From: an uncultured Chryseobacterium sp.
GTDB lineage: Bacteria; Bacteroidota; Bacteroidia; Flavobacteriales; Weeksellaceae
Reading direction: 5' to 3'
DNA length: 64,000 bases
Assembly (NCBI GenBank): GCA_913778275.1
Contig: CAJYWN010000019.1
Location: 1 to 64,000 of the forward strand
Shown: one piece after another, positions 17,747 through 27,589 of the stretch
Numbering within the stretch: the first letter of the stretch is position 1
Layout: each line of letters opens with the position of its first letter
Translations under genes and position numbers: made by a program
The notes under the pieces: model-generated
The model's database searches: none
The model's input: only the letters and a program-made list of their open reading frames with translations
What the model was told of the DNA's origin: nothing

Positions 17747-18883
17747 TTACGCAATTTTCCTGAGTTTAAAACCATTATACTTTTTACTTAACGCGTATAA
17801 AAACAAGATGATCAGTAAAACAATATAACCGAAAAAAAACCGTAATCCAGATGAATGCGGAAAAAAAAGAAATTTAATATAAATATTGGCCAAAACAAAA
17901 ACGGCAAGTGTTCTTATCCATTCATCTTTCGAAAAATAAAACGTTAGCATTACAAGTCCTACCGCGGTTAAAGTAACTTTTTTAAAATAAATAATTTTCT
18001 GATAAATTATAGAGAGATATTCACTGAAGCTGAAATCCGGCGGAGGCCCTGAGATGAACTGACGCCTGTGGATAAAAGTGTCATAAAAAAGATGCTTCCA
18101 CCCCGGATAGCCGGTAAGATTCATGATTATGAAATATAAAATGAGTAAGATAATTGCCTGCAGGATCAAAATGGGATCTGACTTTTTATTCTTCAGATAT
18201 CCATAACCCTTTGCTGCTGCCAGATAGCTTAATGTAAGAGGGATATAATCCGGCCTGGTACAAATAATTGAAAAAAGGACAAAAAAGATAGGCCAGCGTC
18301 GCCATCTCTTAATTATACCAATCGCCAAGACCAGTAAAAACTGAAGAATAAACATATCAGGGGTTGCTACTCTTGCCATATAAGTCATAGGAGGCAAAAG
18401 CATTATTCCGCAAGTTAGCCCTACAGCAGCAATATAATTTTGCGGAAAAATAATTTTGAGAATATAAAAAAGAAGCAGCCCAGAAATAAAATAGGAAACA
18501 ATACTTAAAAATGTTACCGCATCCGGTGATGAAAAACCTGATTCGTAAAGAATAAGAATCCCAAGATTATACCCTACCTTAATCTGGTAATACGGCAGCT
18601 GTTCACTAAAAGATTTCGTATTATGGGCAAAGGCCTGTCGGGCTTTGTCGACAGGCTTTATTCCCAAAATATCCCTGAACTCATTTTCGGGAGCTTTCTT
18701 TTGTATTTCTTGATAAGTAAGTTTACGAACTGTATCCGGAGCATCCGGAAATTTCAGCGTATAGAGACATCCTATATATCCCGGCATATCCCAATCGTAA
18801 ACTCTGTTTTTATAATTCCAGAAGCTTAGCCCCGCAATAATGGCTACAATAAGAAAAAAGGAAATTTTCCATTCTGATTTCAT
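17747..18883 (-). CDS. Polytopic membrane protein, possible GT-C-type glycosyltransferase
   Basis: A 378-residue inner-membrane protein with about ten helices. After the first helix there is a long extracytoplasmic loop (about 25-105) starting KNRVYDWDMPGYIGCLYTLKFPDAP, with a DxD-like DWDMP near the membrane. This arrangement, one helix, a loop with an acidic motif and then many helices, resembles GT-C transferases that use polyprenyl-phosphate sugars, but no family signature is certain. The YMARVATPDMF segment, with an RxxxPD pattern, also fits that class. Nearby flippase and GT4 genes make a glycan role plausible. Confidence 0.55.
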   Translation of the reverse strand: MKSEWKISFFLIVAIIAGLSFWNYKNRVYDWDMPGYIGCLYTLKFPDAPDTVRKLTYQEIQKKAPENEFRDILGIKPVDKARQAFAHNTKSFSEQLPYYQIKVGYNLGILILYESGFSSPDAVTFLSIVSYFISGLLLFYILKIIFPQNYIAAVGLTCGIMLLPPMTYMARVATPDMFILQFLLVLAIGIIKRWRRWPIFFVLFSIICTRPDYIPLTLSYLAAAKGYGYLKNKKSDPILILQAIILLILYFIIMNLTGYPGWKHLFYDTFIHRRQFISGPPPDFSFSEYLSIIYQKIIYFKKVTLTAVGLVMLTFYFSKDEWIRTLAVFVLANIYIKFLFFPHSSGLRFFFGYIVLLIILFLYALSKKYNGFKLRKIA

Positions 18884-18917
18884 GGAATGCTATTCGTTTA
18901 AACTTTGCTACTATCTT

Positions 18918-19703
18918 TTATAAATCTTCAGCTTCAGCTAGCAGCTCCACGATATCTTTTACAGCAACCTCATGGTTTTTATTAAAATGCTTTACACCAT
19001 CTGTCATCATGGTGTTGCAGAACGGACATCCGGTTGCAATTACTTTGGGCTCGAAAGACAACGCTTCTTCAGTTCGTTCGATATTGATGTCCTTATTACC
19101 TTTTTCCGGCTCTTTGAACATTTGAGCACCACCTGCACCGCAGCAGAGTCCGTTTGTTTTGCAGCGCTTCATTTCAACCAATTCGGCATCCAGCTTTTCC
19201 AGCAAAACTCTTGGCGCTTCATATTCGTTATTGGCTCTTCCCAAATAACACGGATCATGAAAAGTGATTTTTTTACCTCTAAAAGCGCCTCCTTCAATTT
19301 TAAGTCGGCCTTCTTCCATCAAATTTCTAAGAAACTGGGTATGGTGAATCACTTCATATTTCCCTCCTAGACCCGGATATTCATTTTTAAGCGTATTGAA
19401 GCAGTGCGGACAAGCTGTGACAATTTTCTTTACTTCATAGGCATTCAGTACCTCAATATTGGTTAATGCCATCATCTGGAATACAAATTCATTTCCTGCC
19501 CGTTTTGCGGGATCTCCCGTACAACTTTCTTCCTGACCTAATACGGCGAACTCCACGCCAATTTTATTTAATATTTTACAAAATGCTTTCGTGATTTTTT
19601 TGGCACGGTCATCAAAACTTCCCGCACAACCAACCCAAAACAGAACTTCGGGTGATTTTCCTTCGGCAGCATATTCTGCCATTGTTTTTATGTTGAAATC
19701 CAT
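18918..19703 (-). CDS. CCG-domain (Fe-S)-binding oxidoreductase subunit
   Basis: A 261-residue protein with two Cys-rich CCG-type domains as found in HdrB/HdrD, GlpC and LutA proteins. The first has GCAGSFDD (26-33), CTGDPAKR and TACPHCFNTLKNEY; the second has HDPCYLGRANNEYE, GLCCGAGGAQMF and ATGCPFCNTMM. Such domains hold a noncubane 4Fe-4S cluster that passes electrons to a thiol or quinone substrate. It probably works with the membrane-bound ferredoxin-type protein at 20192-21529, separated only by a GNAT gene. The electron donor and acceptor are unknown. Confidence 0.9.
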   Translation of the reverse strand: MDFNIKTMAEYAAEGKSPEVLFWVGCAGSFDDRAKKITKAFCKILNKIGVEFAVLGQEESCTGDPAKRAGNEFVFQMMALTNIEVLNAYEVKKIVTACPHCFNTLKNEYPGLGGKYEVIHHTQFLRNLMEEGRLKIEGGAFRGKKITFHDPCYLGRANNEYEAPRVLLEKLDAELVEMKRCKTNGLCCGAGGAQMFKEPEKGNKDINIERTEEALSFEPKVIATGCPFCNTMMTDGVKHFNKNHEVAVKDIVELLAEAEDL

Positions 19704-19721
19704 TCTATTACGTTATTGGGA

Positions 19722-20180
19722 TTATAAAAGAGTCTTTATCATTTTAATATCACATCGGGCATATTCCGATTTTTCAACGGGAATTTCTACAAAACCGAAT
19801 TTTTTATAGAGATGAATGGCTGGAGATAATTTGGTACTGGAATACAAAATAAGATCTTTCCCCCCCATTTCCTTCGCTTTCTCTATACAATGCTGTATCA
19901 GCAGGTTGCCATATCCTTTTCCATGTGCAGATTCATCGACTCCCATTTTGGTAAGTTCGAGCTCACCGTATTCATTATTCATCAAGGCTACTGCTCCTTT
20001 GGGAATGCCGTCTTCTGCGACAAAATAAATATTTCCTCCTTTTTCCAGAATATATTTTTCTGGATTGGAAAGCACTTCAACATCATAGGGTTCTGCAACG
20101 AAATATTTTTCGAGCCAGTCCATATTGATTTGCTTAAAATATGGAGCTAAGTCTTTTCGGTATTCAATTATTTCAGCCAT
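19722..20180 (-). CDS. GNAT-family N-acetyltransferase
   Basis: A 152-residue single GNAT domain that transfers an acetyl group from acetyl-CoA to an amine. The acetyl-CoA-binding motif A is MGVDESAHGKGYGNLLIQHC (R/Q-x-x-G-x-G/A type, residues about 85-105); the preceding strand AVALMNNEYGELELTKM and the ILYSSTKLSPAIHLYKKFGFVE motif are standard. The substrate is not predictable. It is embedded between two iron-sulfur protein genes, with 18 and 11 bases to its neighbours, so it belongs to the same transcription unit. Confidence 0.9.
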   Translation of the reverse strand: MAEIIEYRKDLAPYFKQINMDWLEKYFVAEPYDVEVLSNPEKYILEKGGNIYFVAEDGIPKGAVALMNNEYGELELTKMGVDESAHGKGYGNLLIQHCIEKAKEMGGKDLILYSSTKLSPAIHLYKKFGFVEIPVEKSEYARCDIKMIKTLL

Positions 20181-20191
20181 GTTTCAATTCA

Positions 20192-21529
20192 TCAGTCATT
20201 AGCCCAATTCAGCCGGTCCGCCTGATTATATTGCCAAGGAGCGGCATTATTTTCTACGTTTGCCATCATCAGGTTCAGTTCCTGTGGTGCTGCCGACTGC
20301 TCCATCACCAGGAATCTTCTCATATCAAAAATAATCGAAAGCGGATCCAGCAATACCGGACAGGCTTCTGTACATGCATTGCATGTGGTACATGCCCAGA
20401 GTTCTTCCTTTGTAATATAGTCGTTCAACAGCTTTTTCCCGTCATCCTCAAACTTTCCGTTTTTGTCGATGTTTCTTCCGACTTCTTCAAGACGGTCACG
20501 GGTTTTCATTAAAATCAACCTCGGTGAAAGTTTTTTACCCGTAATATTTGCGGGACAAACAGAAGTACAACGGCCACATTCCGTACATGAATACGCATTT
20601 AATAATTGTATCTGATTCAGATCAAAAACATCTTCTGCTCCAAATTTTGAAGGAGCTTCCACATCACCACTGGCGGGAGCAGCATATGGATCTGCATTCG
20701 GGTCCATCATTAATCTGATTTCCTGGGTAACGGAATCCAGATTGTTGAATTTCCCCTTCTTTTCCAGATTGGCATACCATGTACTCGGAAAGGCTAAGAT
20801 AATATGTAAATGTTTTGAATAATAAAGGTAATTCATAAATAACAGAATACCTGTAAAGTGAAACCACCATGCTGCCCTCTCAATCCCGAATAAAAATCCG
20901 TCATCAAAACTAAAAACTTCTAAGAAAGGAACAAAAGTAACCTGACTGATTGGGAAAGATCCGAGACGCGCAAAATGATCGTAACCTCTTGCCTGAAGAA
21001 CAGAGTCTGAAGCATTCATGGTAAAGAAGGCAACCATCAGGGCAAATTCAATGATAAGAATCCAGTTGGCATCTTCCTTAGGCCATCCGAAAAGCTCTTT
21101 CATGGTAAGCCTTTTCACTCCGTAAAAATTTCTTCGTATGAAAAATGTTACAACACCAATTACAACCAACAGTGCCAATACTTCCAGAGTAGCGGTAAAA
21201 TAACTGTAAAAAGTATTGCCGAAGATTGTTGCAAGAAATCTATGAGTCCCGAAGATTCCGTCTACAACAATTTCTAACAGTTCTATATTAATGATAATGA
21301 AGCCGACATAAACGAAAAGGTGTAAAATTCCTGCAACCGGACGTTTTACCATTTTGCTCTGTCCCAAAGCAACTCTTGCCATGGTTTCCCAGCGTTCTCC
21401 TTTTCGGTCGCTACGGTTGATCTCGCGTCCTAATCTGATATTTCTATATATCTTTTGCAGGCTTTTTGCAAATAGCCCGAAACCTACAACCAATAAAATA
21501 AGAAAAATAATATTATCGATATATTGCAT
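20192..21529 (-). CDS. Membrane-bound 4Fe-4S dicluster electron-transfer protein
   Basis: A 445-residue protein with an N-terminal membrane part of about six helices (1-275), containing histidines in HLFVYVGF and WWFHFTGILLFMNYLYYSKHLHI that could bind heme b, as in NarI/HdrE domains. The C-terminal part is a ferredoxin domain with two 4Fe-4S motifs, CTECGRCTSVCP (about 313-324) and CTTCNACTEACP (about 377-388). It resembles HdrE-HdrD or GlpC-type quinone-linked modules and likely exchanges electrons between the membrane quinone pool and the CCG protein at 18918. The physiological reaction is not known. It directly follows mlaD (10 bases). Confidence 0.88.
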   Translation of the reverse strand: MQYIDNIIFLILLVVGFGLFAKSLQKIYRNIRLGREINRSDRKGERWETMARVALGQSKMVKRPVAGILHLFVYVGFIIINIELLEIVVDGIFGTHRFLATIFGNTFYSYFTATLEVLALLVVIGVVTFFIRRNFYGVKRLTMKELFGWPKEDANWILIIEFALMVAFFTMNASDSVLQARGYDHFARLGSFPISQVTFVPFLEVFSFDDGFLFGIERAAWWFHFTGILLFMNYLYYSKHLHIILAFPSTWYANLEKKGKFNNLDSVTQEIRLMMDPNADPYAAPASGDVEAPSKFGAEDVFDLNQIQLLNAYSCTECGRCTSVCPANITGKKLSPRLILMKTRDRLEEVGRNIDKNGKFEDDGKKLLNDYITKEELWACTTCNACTEACPVLLDPLSIIFDMRRFLVMEQSAAPQELNLMMANVENNAAPWQYNQADRLNWAND

Positions 21530-21539
21530 GGATTATTTA

Positions 21540-22490
21540 TTAGTCTTTACTGTTTTTCCCGAATACTGAGAAGTTTACGTATCGCTTAGGATTTGCTTTT
21601 ACGTCCTCAATTAAGGAATTCAGGTTGGTGGATGCAGAATTAAGATTGTTGTACAATTCTTCATCCTTCATGAGTTTTCCTAAACTTCCCTGTCCGTTAT
21701 TAATTCCGGCAACCACTTCATTAAGCTTTCCTACGGTAGCATCAAGATTGGCAATTGTTGCATTAAGCCTCTTGGTATCGATGCTTTCTGCTAAATTTCC
21801 GTATTTATCCAGCGTTACTTTACCGCTCTGCATGGTGAGGCTTGCATCATCTAAAACTTTCTGCAACTTAGGATCATTATGGCCTACAAGATTATTTATA
21901 CTTCCTGCCGTAGTCTGCAAAGCACCCACTGTTTTATTAAGATTCGCTAAAAGCAATCTGATTTCTTCCCTGTTTTGTGCATTTACCAATTGGTTTGCAT
22001 TAGACATCAGCGAGTCTACTCTGTGTAAGACAGTCTGCAGCTGATCTTTTACCGGACCTACCTGGGAAGAAAGACTTCCCAATGTTCCCAGCTTGAAAGC
22101 TCCTTTTAAAGTATCTCCGTCTTTAGCAGTAGGACCACCATACATCAGGTTGATTCTCATTTCCTTTCCAGACATCAATCCCGGCTCAAAAATTTCAAGC
22201 GTTGAATTTTTTGAAAATTCAAAATTATTGTCAACCGTTATTTTTACAAGGAAATCAATTTTTCCATCTTTGGAAGTGTTGGGAATGATCTTATCCACCT
22301 GCCCCACTTTTAATCCGTTGATGGAAACGGGTGCAGACTGGGCGAGCCCTTCCACATTATCATATTTTGCGTAAAATATATTATCGGTAGTAAAAAGACT
22401 TCTGCCTTTCATAAACTGGAAAAGTACCACAAAGCCTACAATAGCTATTAATGCGATTATTCCCGCTTTTAATTCTTTACTGAACTTCAC
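21540..22490 (-). CDS. mlaD: MlaD-family (MCE domain) lipid transport protein
   Basis: A 316-residue protein with an N-terminal membrane helix (about 10-27) and an MCE domain (about 38-115, YDNVEGLAQSAPVSINGLKVGQV...LEIFEPGLMSGKEMRI). The C-terminal part is an alpha-helical tail with repeated Asn/Leu-rich segments, typical of MCE proteins whose helices form a channel. MlaD hands phospholipid between an inner-membrane ABC transporter and the envelope. The matching permease and ATPase are not adjacent; candidate mlaE and mlaF lie about 16 kb away at 38661-40229. Upstream on the strand is a PpiD-like foldase. Confidence 0.9.
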   Translation of the reverse strand: MKFSKELKAGIIALIAIVGFVVLFQFMKGRSLFTTDNIFYAKYDNVEGLAQSAPVSINGLKVGQVDKIIPNTSKDGKIDFLVKITVDNNFEFSKNSTLEIFEPGLMSGKEMRINLMYGGPTAKDGDTLKGAFKLGTLGSLSSQVGPVKDQLQTVLHRVDSLMSNANQLVNAQNREEIRLLLANLNKTVGALQTTAGSINNLVGHNDPKLQKVLDDASLTMQSGKVTLDKYGNLAESIDTKRLNATIANLDATVGKLNEVVAGINNGQGSLGKLMKDEELYNNLNSASTNLNSLIEDVKANPKRYVNFSVFGKNSKD

Positions 22491-22570
22491 TTGCTAAATT
22501 TTTTCTAATGAGCAAATATAATACATTTAAATGAATGTTTTTCTGTATTGCTCTGCGTTAAACACAAAAG

Positions 22571-22597
22571 AAGCGGCAAAAACTTTGCCGCTTTTTA
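22571..22597 (-). terminator. Terminator after the PpiD-like gene
   Basis: A 10-bp stem AAGCGGCAAA (22571-22580) with TTTGCCGCTT (22584-22593) and a three-base loop, 22 bases after the stop of the foldase gene; T-rich on both sides, so it can act in either direction. Confidence 0.75.
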
Positions 22598-22614
22598 TCT
22601 TTATGAAAATATTT

Positions 22615-24762
22615 CTATTGTTGCTGAGAGCCTAATTTATTCCAGATCTCAATTCTGTAGTCATCGATATCAGCATTGTCCTGTAAGCTTTTTAACCAAG
22701 CCTGTCCGAACATTCCTGAGTTTCTCTGGGTAATAGATTCCGTGAATTGTTTAAGGTCTCCGGGCTGTTTGTTTACCGTTTCATTTTTCTTAATAAGAAC
22801 ATAAACTCCTGTACCGCCTTCAACCGGATTGGAAATCTTACCTTTTGCTACTCCGAAGGCCGCTCCTGCCACTTTCGGTTCCATAGAACCGGCTACCGAA
22901 GGGTTTAAAAGATTAACCTGTGCAGACTGTTTTGTTGTTCCGAATTGCTTAGCAATTTGGTCTAGGTTTCCAGCTTTTCCGATTTTCTCTGAAATCTGTT
23001 TTGCGGCAAGCTTGTTTTTCACAACCACTTCAATCTGATCTCTTACAGACTCAGGATCTGCAGTACCTTTTTCCTGCTTACCATTGAGATAAACTACAAT
23101 TTTATCTCCTGTTCCGTCTACTGTAAATAATTCGGTATCTCCTTTTTCTCTTTTCTTATCAAATGCCCATGCAAGGATTTCAGAATCTTTATCTGTTCCT
23201 AAGCCCTGAAGCTGGCCGTCGAATCTTTTTGCCTGCTTAGGATTTGAAAACTGGTAGTTTGCTTTTTTAGCAATATTTACAAAATCGTTGAACGATTTCC
23301 CCTGAACCTGCTGAACGAATCTGCTGGCTTTTTTGTTCACCTCTGCTTCCGTAGCATCAGAAGGTTTAACCGCTTTTACAAGATTGGCAACCTTGTAGCT
23401 CATTGCTCCCGGTTTCTTATCTTCAATATTGATAATATGATATCCGAACTGCGTTTCTACAACACCTGTTGCCCCTTTAGGATTATTGGCAAGGTAGGTT
23501 AGGAATTCAGGAACGAAAGGAGTTTCCGGAGTGGTCCATCCAAGACTTCCTCCCTGAGCTGCTGAATTCGGGTCGTTGGATAATTTCAGGAATTCTGTAA
23601 ATTTCCCAGGATTCGTTTTTACAATTGCACCAATAGAATCTGCGAGTTTTTTAGCCTGTTCTTTGGATCTTGTAACACCTTCTCCTGCAGGGCTTCCTTT
23701 GAAAGCAATAAGGATATGTCTTGATAATGTAGAGTCCGAAGTCTTTTTATCCAAAAGTTTAGAAACTACATAAAAGTTTTGTTCTTTATAAGGACCGAAA
23801 GTCTGTCCGATTGCAGCAGATGGAATCTGCGCCTGGATTGTCTGCGGCAACTGATTTGGTTTCAAATACTGAGGATTGAAAGGCATATCAGAATTGGCCA
23901 TTACAAACATAGAGTCATTCTTGGTATTCTGGAAATTTTCCGTCCCGCCGCTAGCATCCGTTCCTGCAGAGAACAATTTGTTGATCTCTTTCTGTGTGGC
24001 AGCATCATCAGCTGCACTTGGCTGAGAAGGGAAATAAACGATTCCGATGTTTCTGCTTTCTTCAGCTTTGAACATTACAGGGTGCTGCTTGATATAATTG
24101 GCAAGATCTTCGGTAGTAACTTTAATATTGTTTTTCTGAAGATACGCTACATAATCAATTTTCACAAAGTCGATATCTGCCAGCTGATCTCTCTGCTTCA
24201 TCAATTCTTCAGCTTCTTTTTTACCGGTAGTAATTCCCTGAGAAATATTAGCAAAAACCTGTCTCGCCATCAATCTGTATTCAATTGATTTTCTGGTTTT
24301 CAACCACTGGTTGTAACCCTCCGGCGAAGCAGCCTTCATATCTTCAATCTGTTTTTTAAGCTCCTGAGTTTTGAAGTTCCCTTTTTCATCGAAAAACTGT
24401 TTTTGCTGAGCAAACATCTGATCATACTGAAGCTGATTCCAGAAATAATCTTCCGTCATTTCGAAGCCCATTTTTTCGAATTGCTGCTTGATCAGTTTAG
24501 ATTGTACCAGCAATTGCCAGGCCTGCTCTTCAAGACCTGCCTTTGGCTGACCCTGCTGCTCTGCCTGCTGCTGCAGCACGAAAAGCTGATCGTTAAACTC
24601 TTCACGGGTAATTTTCTCACCATTTACTTTTCCTAAAACATCAGGATTTTTACCAAAAACCTTATCAATACTATCGGGGTTTACAAGGAACGCCAAAAGC
24701 GCCAGTGCAATTACTCCCATCAAAAGCCAAGGTCTACTCCTAATTTGTCCTAAAATTGCCAT
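22615..24762 (-). CDS. PpiD-like membrane-anchored peptidylprolyl isomerase
   Basis: A 715-residue periplasmic foldase. One N-terminal membrane helix (about 14-27, WLLMGVIALALLAFLV) is followed by a SurA-N-like chaperone region (about 35-160) and a parvulin rotamase domain (about 345-450; LSRHILIAFKGSPAGEGVTRSKEQAKKLADSI and GSLGWTTPETPFVPEF...VETQFGYHIINI). The C-terminal 250 residues contain further degenerate parvulin-like stretches. It assists folding of envelope proteins at the inner membrane. The gene has its own terminator and is divergent from lon, with a 260-base spacer. Confidence 0.93.
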   Translation of the reverse strand: MAILGQIRSRPWLLMGVIALALLAFLVNPDSIDKVFGKNPDVLGKVNGEKITREEFNDQLFVLQQQAEQQGQPKAGLEEQAWQLLVQSKLIKQQFEKMGFEMTEDYFWNQLQYDQMFAQQKQFFDEKGNFKTQELKKQIEDMKAASPEGYNQWLKTRKSIEYRLMARQVFANISQGITTGKKEAEELMKQRDQLADIDFVKIDYVAYLQKNNIKVTTEDLANYIKQHPVMFKAEESRNIGIVYFPSQPSAADDAATQKEINKLFSAGTDASGGTENFQNTKNDSMFVMANSDMPFNPQYLKPNQLPQTIQAQIPSAAIGQTFGPYKEQNFYVVSKLLDKKTSDSTLSRHILIAFKGSPAGEGVTRSKEQAKKLADSIGAIVKTNPGKFTEFLKLSNDPNSAAQGGSLGWTTPETPFVPEFLTYLANNPKGATGVVETQFGYHIINIEDKKPGAMSYKVANLVKAVKPSDATEAEVNKKASRFVQQVQGKSFNDFVNIAKKANYQFSNPKQAKRFDGQLQGLGTDKDSEILAWAFDKKREKGDTELFTVDGTGDKIVVYLNGKQEKGTADPESVRDQIEVVVKNKLAAKQISEKIGKAGNLDQIAKQFGTTKQSAQVNLLNPSVAGSMEPKVAGAAFGVAKGKISNPVEGGTGVYVLIKKNETVNKQPGDLKQFTESITQRNSGMFGQAWLKSLQDNADIDDYRIEIWNKLGSQQQ

Positions 24763-24996
24763 TATATAAATTATAGTTTTTTATCAGGTTGCGAAAATAC
24801 ACATTTTTAAGAAATTACGGAAATCCAAGTTCTTTATTTTAATTTTTAAAATTTAATTTTTATAAAAAAGGAAATTTTGACCGTATTTTTTAGCAAAAAA
24901 CAAATGGCATAGGTCTTGTGTCATTAAAGCACACATGAAATGCAATAATATTTTTAAGATATATTGCAAAGTTTTACGTTAACGAATTAAAACGGC

Positions 24997-25013
24997 AATG
25001 ACAATTTGTCATT
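24997..25013. promoter_or_regulatory. Palindrome just upstream of lon
   Basis: AATGACAA-T-TTGTCATT is a perfect 8-bp inverted repeat centred 18 bases before the lon ATG. It overlaps the expected 5' untranslated region and could be an operator for a stress regulator or an mRNA hairpin over the translation start. A TATATTG element at 24960-24966 is a near match to the -7 consensus. Confidence 0.4.
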
Positions 25014-25022
25014 CGATTTACT

Positions 25023-27428
25023 ATGACAGAGTTTGAAGATATAAGTTTAGAAGAAATGATAAGCGACGGATTTGATATCGTAGCCGAAGAGATCAATCTT
25101 TCCGATCTTTCCGAAACAGAGAAAAATTCCGAACAGAAGATATTCCCTATTCTTCCGGTAAGAAATATGGTGATGTTCCCGAACGTGGTCATCCCTATTA
25201 CTGCAGGAAGAAAGACCTCTATACAGCTTCTTGAGGAAGCACAAAAAAACGGCGATTTTATTGGGATTGTAAGCCAGAAAAATTCTGATCTCGAACAGCC
25301 TTCGGAAAAAGATATTTTCCAGGTAGGTACACTCGCTAAGATCATCAAAATCATAAAACTGCCAGAAGGCAACATTACTGCCATCACAAAAGGATTTCAC
25401 CGGTTTAAGGTTAAAAAAATCGTTGAAACACAGCCTTATTTTAAAGCGGAGATTTCAAAACTGAAAGATTCGAAACCTAAGAATAAGGAGGAATATGAAG
25501 CATTGCTTGAAAATGTGAAAGATCTTGCGTTAAAGATAATTGAGCTCGATCCGAACATTCCGAATGCTGCAAATTTTGCTATTAAAAACATCAATAATAA
25601 CGACGATCTTCTGAATTTTATCTGCACGAATGCTAACTTTCCGTCTTCTGAAAAGCAAAAACTGCTTGAGGAAAAAAACCTGATGGAAAGAGCTAACAAG
25701 TGCTACGAGATGATGCATGAAGATTTCAGGAAACTTGAACTGAGAAATCAGATTCATCAGAAAACTTCCAAAGATCTTGATAAGCAGCAACGGGAATATT
25801 TCCTGAATCAGCAGATAAGAACTATCCAGGAAGAACTTGGAGGAGGCCCGGAAAGTGATGTGGAAGAACTTATTGCCAAGGCAAGAAAGAAAACATGGAG
25901 CAAGGAGGTCGAAGAGCATTTCCAAAAAGAAATCAACCGTCTGCAAAGACAAAATCCCAATTCTCCGGATTATAATGTACAGAGAAATTACCTTGATTTC
26001 TTTACCGATCTTCCCTGGGATACGTACACCAAAGATACTTTTGACATTGAAAAAGCCCAGAAAATTTTAGATAAAGCACATTTCGGACTGGAAGACATTA
26101 AGAAAAGAATCCTGGAACACATGGCTGTTTTAAAACTTAAAAACAACATGAAATCCCCTATTCTTCTTTTGGTGGGGCCTCCGGGTGTAGGAAAAACATC
26201 ACTCGGAAAATCCGTTGCCGATGCATTGGGAAGAAAGTATGTACGGGTTTCCCTCGGTGGTCTGCATGATGAAAGCGAAATCCGCGGACACAGAAAAACC
26301 TACATCGGGGCGATGGCTGGAAGAATTCTTCAATCCATTAAAAAATCGGGAACATCCAATCCGGTAATTGTTCTGGACGAGATTGATAAAGTAGGAAAGG
26401 GAATGCACGGCGATCCAAGCTCTGCACTTCTGGAAGTTCTTGATCCTGAACAGAACAAATCATTCTACGACAACTTCCTCGAAATGGGTTACGATTTGTC
26501 TAAAGTTATGTTTATTGCAACGGCAAACTCACTTTCTACCATTCAGACGCCTTTGCTGGACAGAATGGAAATTATTCAGATCGCAGGGTATACGCTGGAA
26601 GAGAAAATTGAAATCGCCAAAAGGCATTTAATTAAAAAACAGCAGGAAGAAAACGGGCTCGATTCCAAGTCATTCAAGCTTGGAAACAGTGAGCTGAAAC
26701 ATATTATTGAAGCCCACACTTCGGAAAGCGGTGTAAGAACTCTGGAAAAAAGGCTTGCCGCAATAGCACGCTGGGCAGCACTTCAGACGGCCCTGGTAAA
26801 AGAATATGATTCCAAGATTTCTATTGAAAAGATTGATGAAATTTTAGGTGTTCCAAGACCGAAAAGTCTCTCCGAACTGACCGATGTACCGGGTGTTGTG
26901 ACAGGTTTAGCTTGGACAAGCGTAGGTGGTGATATTCTTTTTATTGAGAGCATCATCAGCAACGGAAAAGGATTGTTGACCATGACAGGTAACCTGGGAA
27001 CGGTAATGAAAGAATCTGCTACCATCGCATTAGAATATATCAAAGCGAAACACGATGATCTGGGAATTTCTCAGGATGATATTGAAAAGAAAAATATCCA
27101 CGTTCACGTTCCGGAAGGAGCAACACCAAAAGACGGACCTTCTGCAGGTATTGCGATGCTGACGTCCATGGTTTCTTCATTCAAGAATAAAAAAGTACAA
27201 CCTCATCTTGCCATGACCGGTGAGATCACGCTGAGAGGAAAAGTACTTCCCGTAGGCGGAATCAAAGAAAAGCTTCTTGCCGCAACACGAGCAGGAATTA
27301 AAGACGTAATCCTCTGTGAAGCCAACAGAAAAGATGTGGAGGAAATCAAGAAAGATTATCTGAAAAATCTTAAAGTTCATTATGTCAACTGGATGAATGA
27401 AGTTCTGGAGCTGGCTCTTGAAAAATAA
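25023..27428 (+). CDS. lon: ATP-dependent endopeptidase Lon
   Basis: An 801-residue cytoplasmic AAA+ protease that degrades misfolded and regulatory proteins. The N-terminal substrate-binding domain ([17 protein letters not shown] at about 40-56 onward) is followed by a coiled-coil region, the AAA+ module with Walker [10 protein letters not shown] (about 385), Walker [11 protein letters not shown] and an arginine-finger region, and the C-terminal Ser-Lys protease domain with DGPSAGIAM (catalytic Ser about 707) and [10 protein letters not shown] (catalytic Lys about 750). All key residues are present. It is transcribed alone, with a palindrome upstream and a terminator downstream. Confidence 0.98.
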   Translation: MTEFEDISLEEMISDGFDIVAEEINLSDLSETEKNSEQKIFPILPVRNMVMFPNVVIPITAGRKTSIQLLEEAQKNGDFIGIVSQKNSDLEQPSEKDIFQVGTLAKIIKIIKLPEGNITAITKGFHRFKVKKIVETQPYFKAEISKLKDSKPKNKEEYEALLENVKDLALKIIELDPNIPNAANFAIKNINNNDDLLNFICTNANFPSSEKQKLLEEKNLMERANKCYEMMHEDFRKLELRNQIHQKTSKDLDKQQREYFLNQQIRTIQEELGGGPESDVEELIAKARKKTWSKEVEEHFQKEINRLQRQNPNSPDYNVQRNYLDFFTDLPWDTYTKDTFDIEKAQKILDKAHFGLEDIKKRILEHMAVLKLKNNMKSPILLLVGPPGVGKTSLGKSVADALGRKYVRVSLGGLHDESEIRGHRKTYIGAMAGRILQSIKKSGTSNPVIVLDEIDKVGKGMHGDPSSALLEVLDPEQNKSFYDNFLEMGYDLSKVMFIATANSLSTIQTPLLDRMEIIQIAGYTLEEKIEIAKRHLIKKQQEENGLDSKSFKLGNSELKHIIEAHTSESGVRTLEKRLAAIARWAALQTALVKEYDSKISIEKIDEILGVPRPKSLSELTDVPGVVTGLAWTSVGGDILFIESIISNGKGLLTMTGNLGTVMKESATIALEYIKAKHDDLGISQDDIEKKNIHVHVPEGATPKDGPSAGIAMLTSMVSSFKNKKVQPHLAMTGEITLRGKVLPVGGIKEKLLAATRAGIKDVILCEANRKDVEEIKKDYLKNLKVHYVNWMNEVLELALEK

Positions 27429-27449
27429 AACAGATTACCTTCAATATAT

Positions 27450-27480
27450 AAACACATCTCAATCGGGATGTGTTTTTATA
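27450..27480 (+). terminator. Terminator of lon
   Basis: A 9-bp stem AAACACATC (27450-27458) with GATGTGTTT (27467-27475), an eight-base loop and a T-rich tail, 22 bases after the lon stop. Confidence 0.8.
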
Positions 27481-27589
27481 TAAAAAATGGGCATGGAATT
27501 CTCTTATCCTAAATCATTAAAATAAAATTGTTAAGTAGAATTCTTCAATTCGGAGTGTTTTATTATTTTTATACAACAGAAAAAAAATT

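Noticed and set aside
23779..24288. 169-residue plus-strand ORF inside the PpiD-like gene
   Set aside because: Antisense shadow of a clear foldase gene; no domain features.
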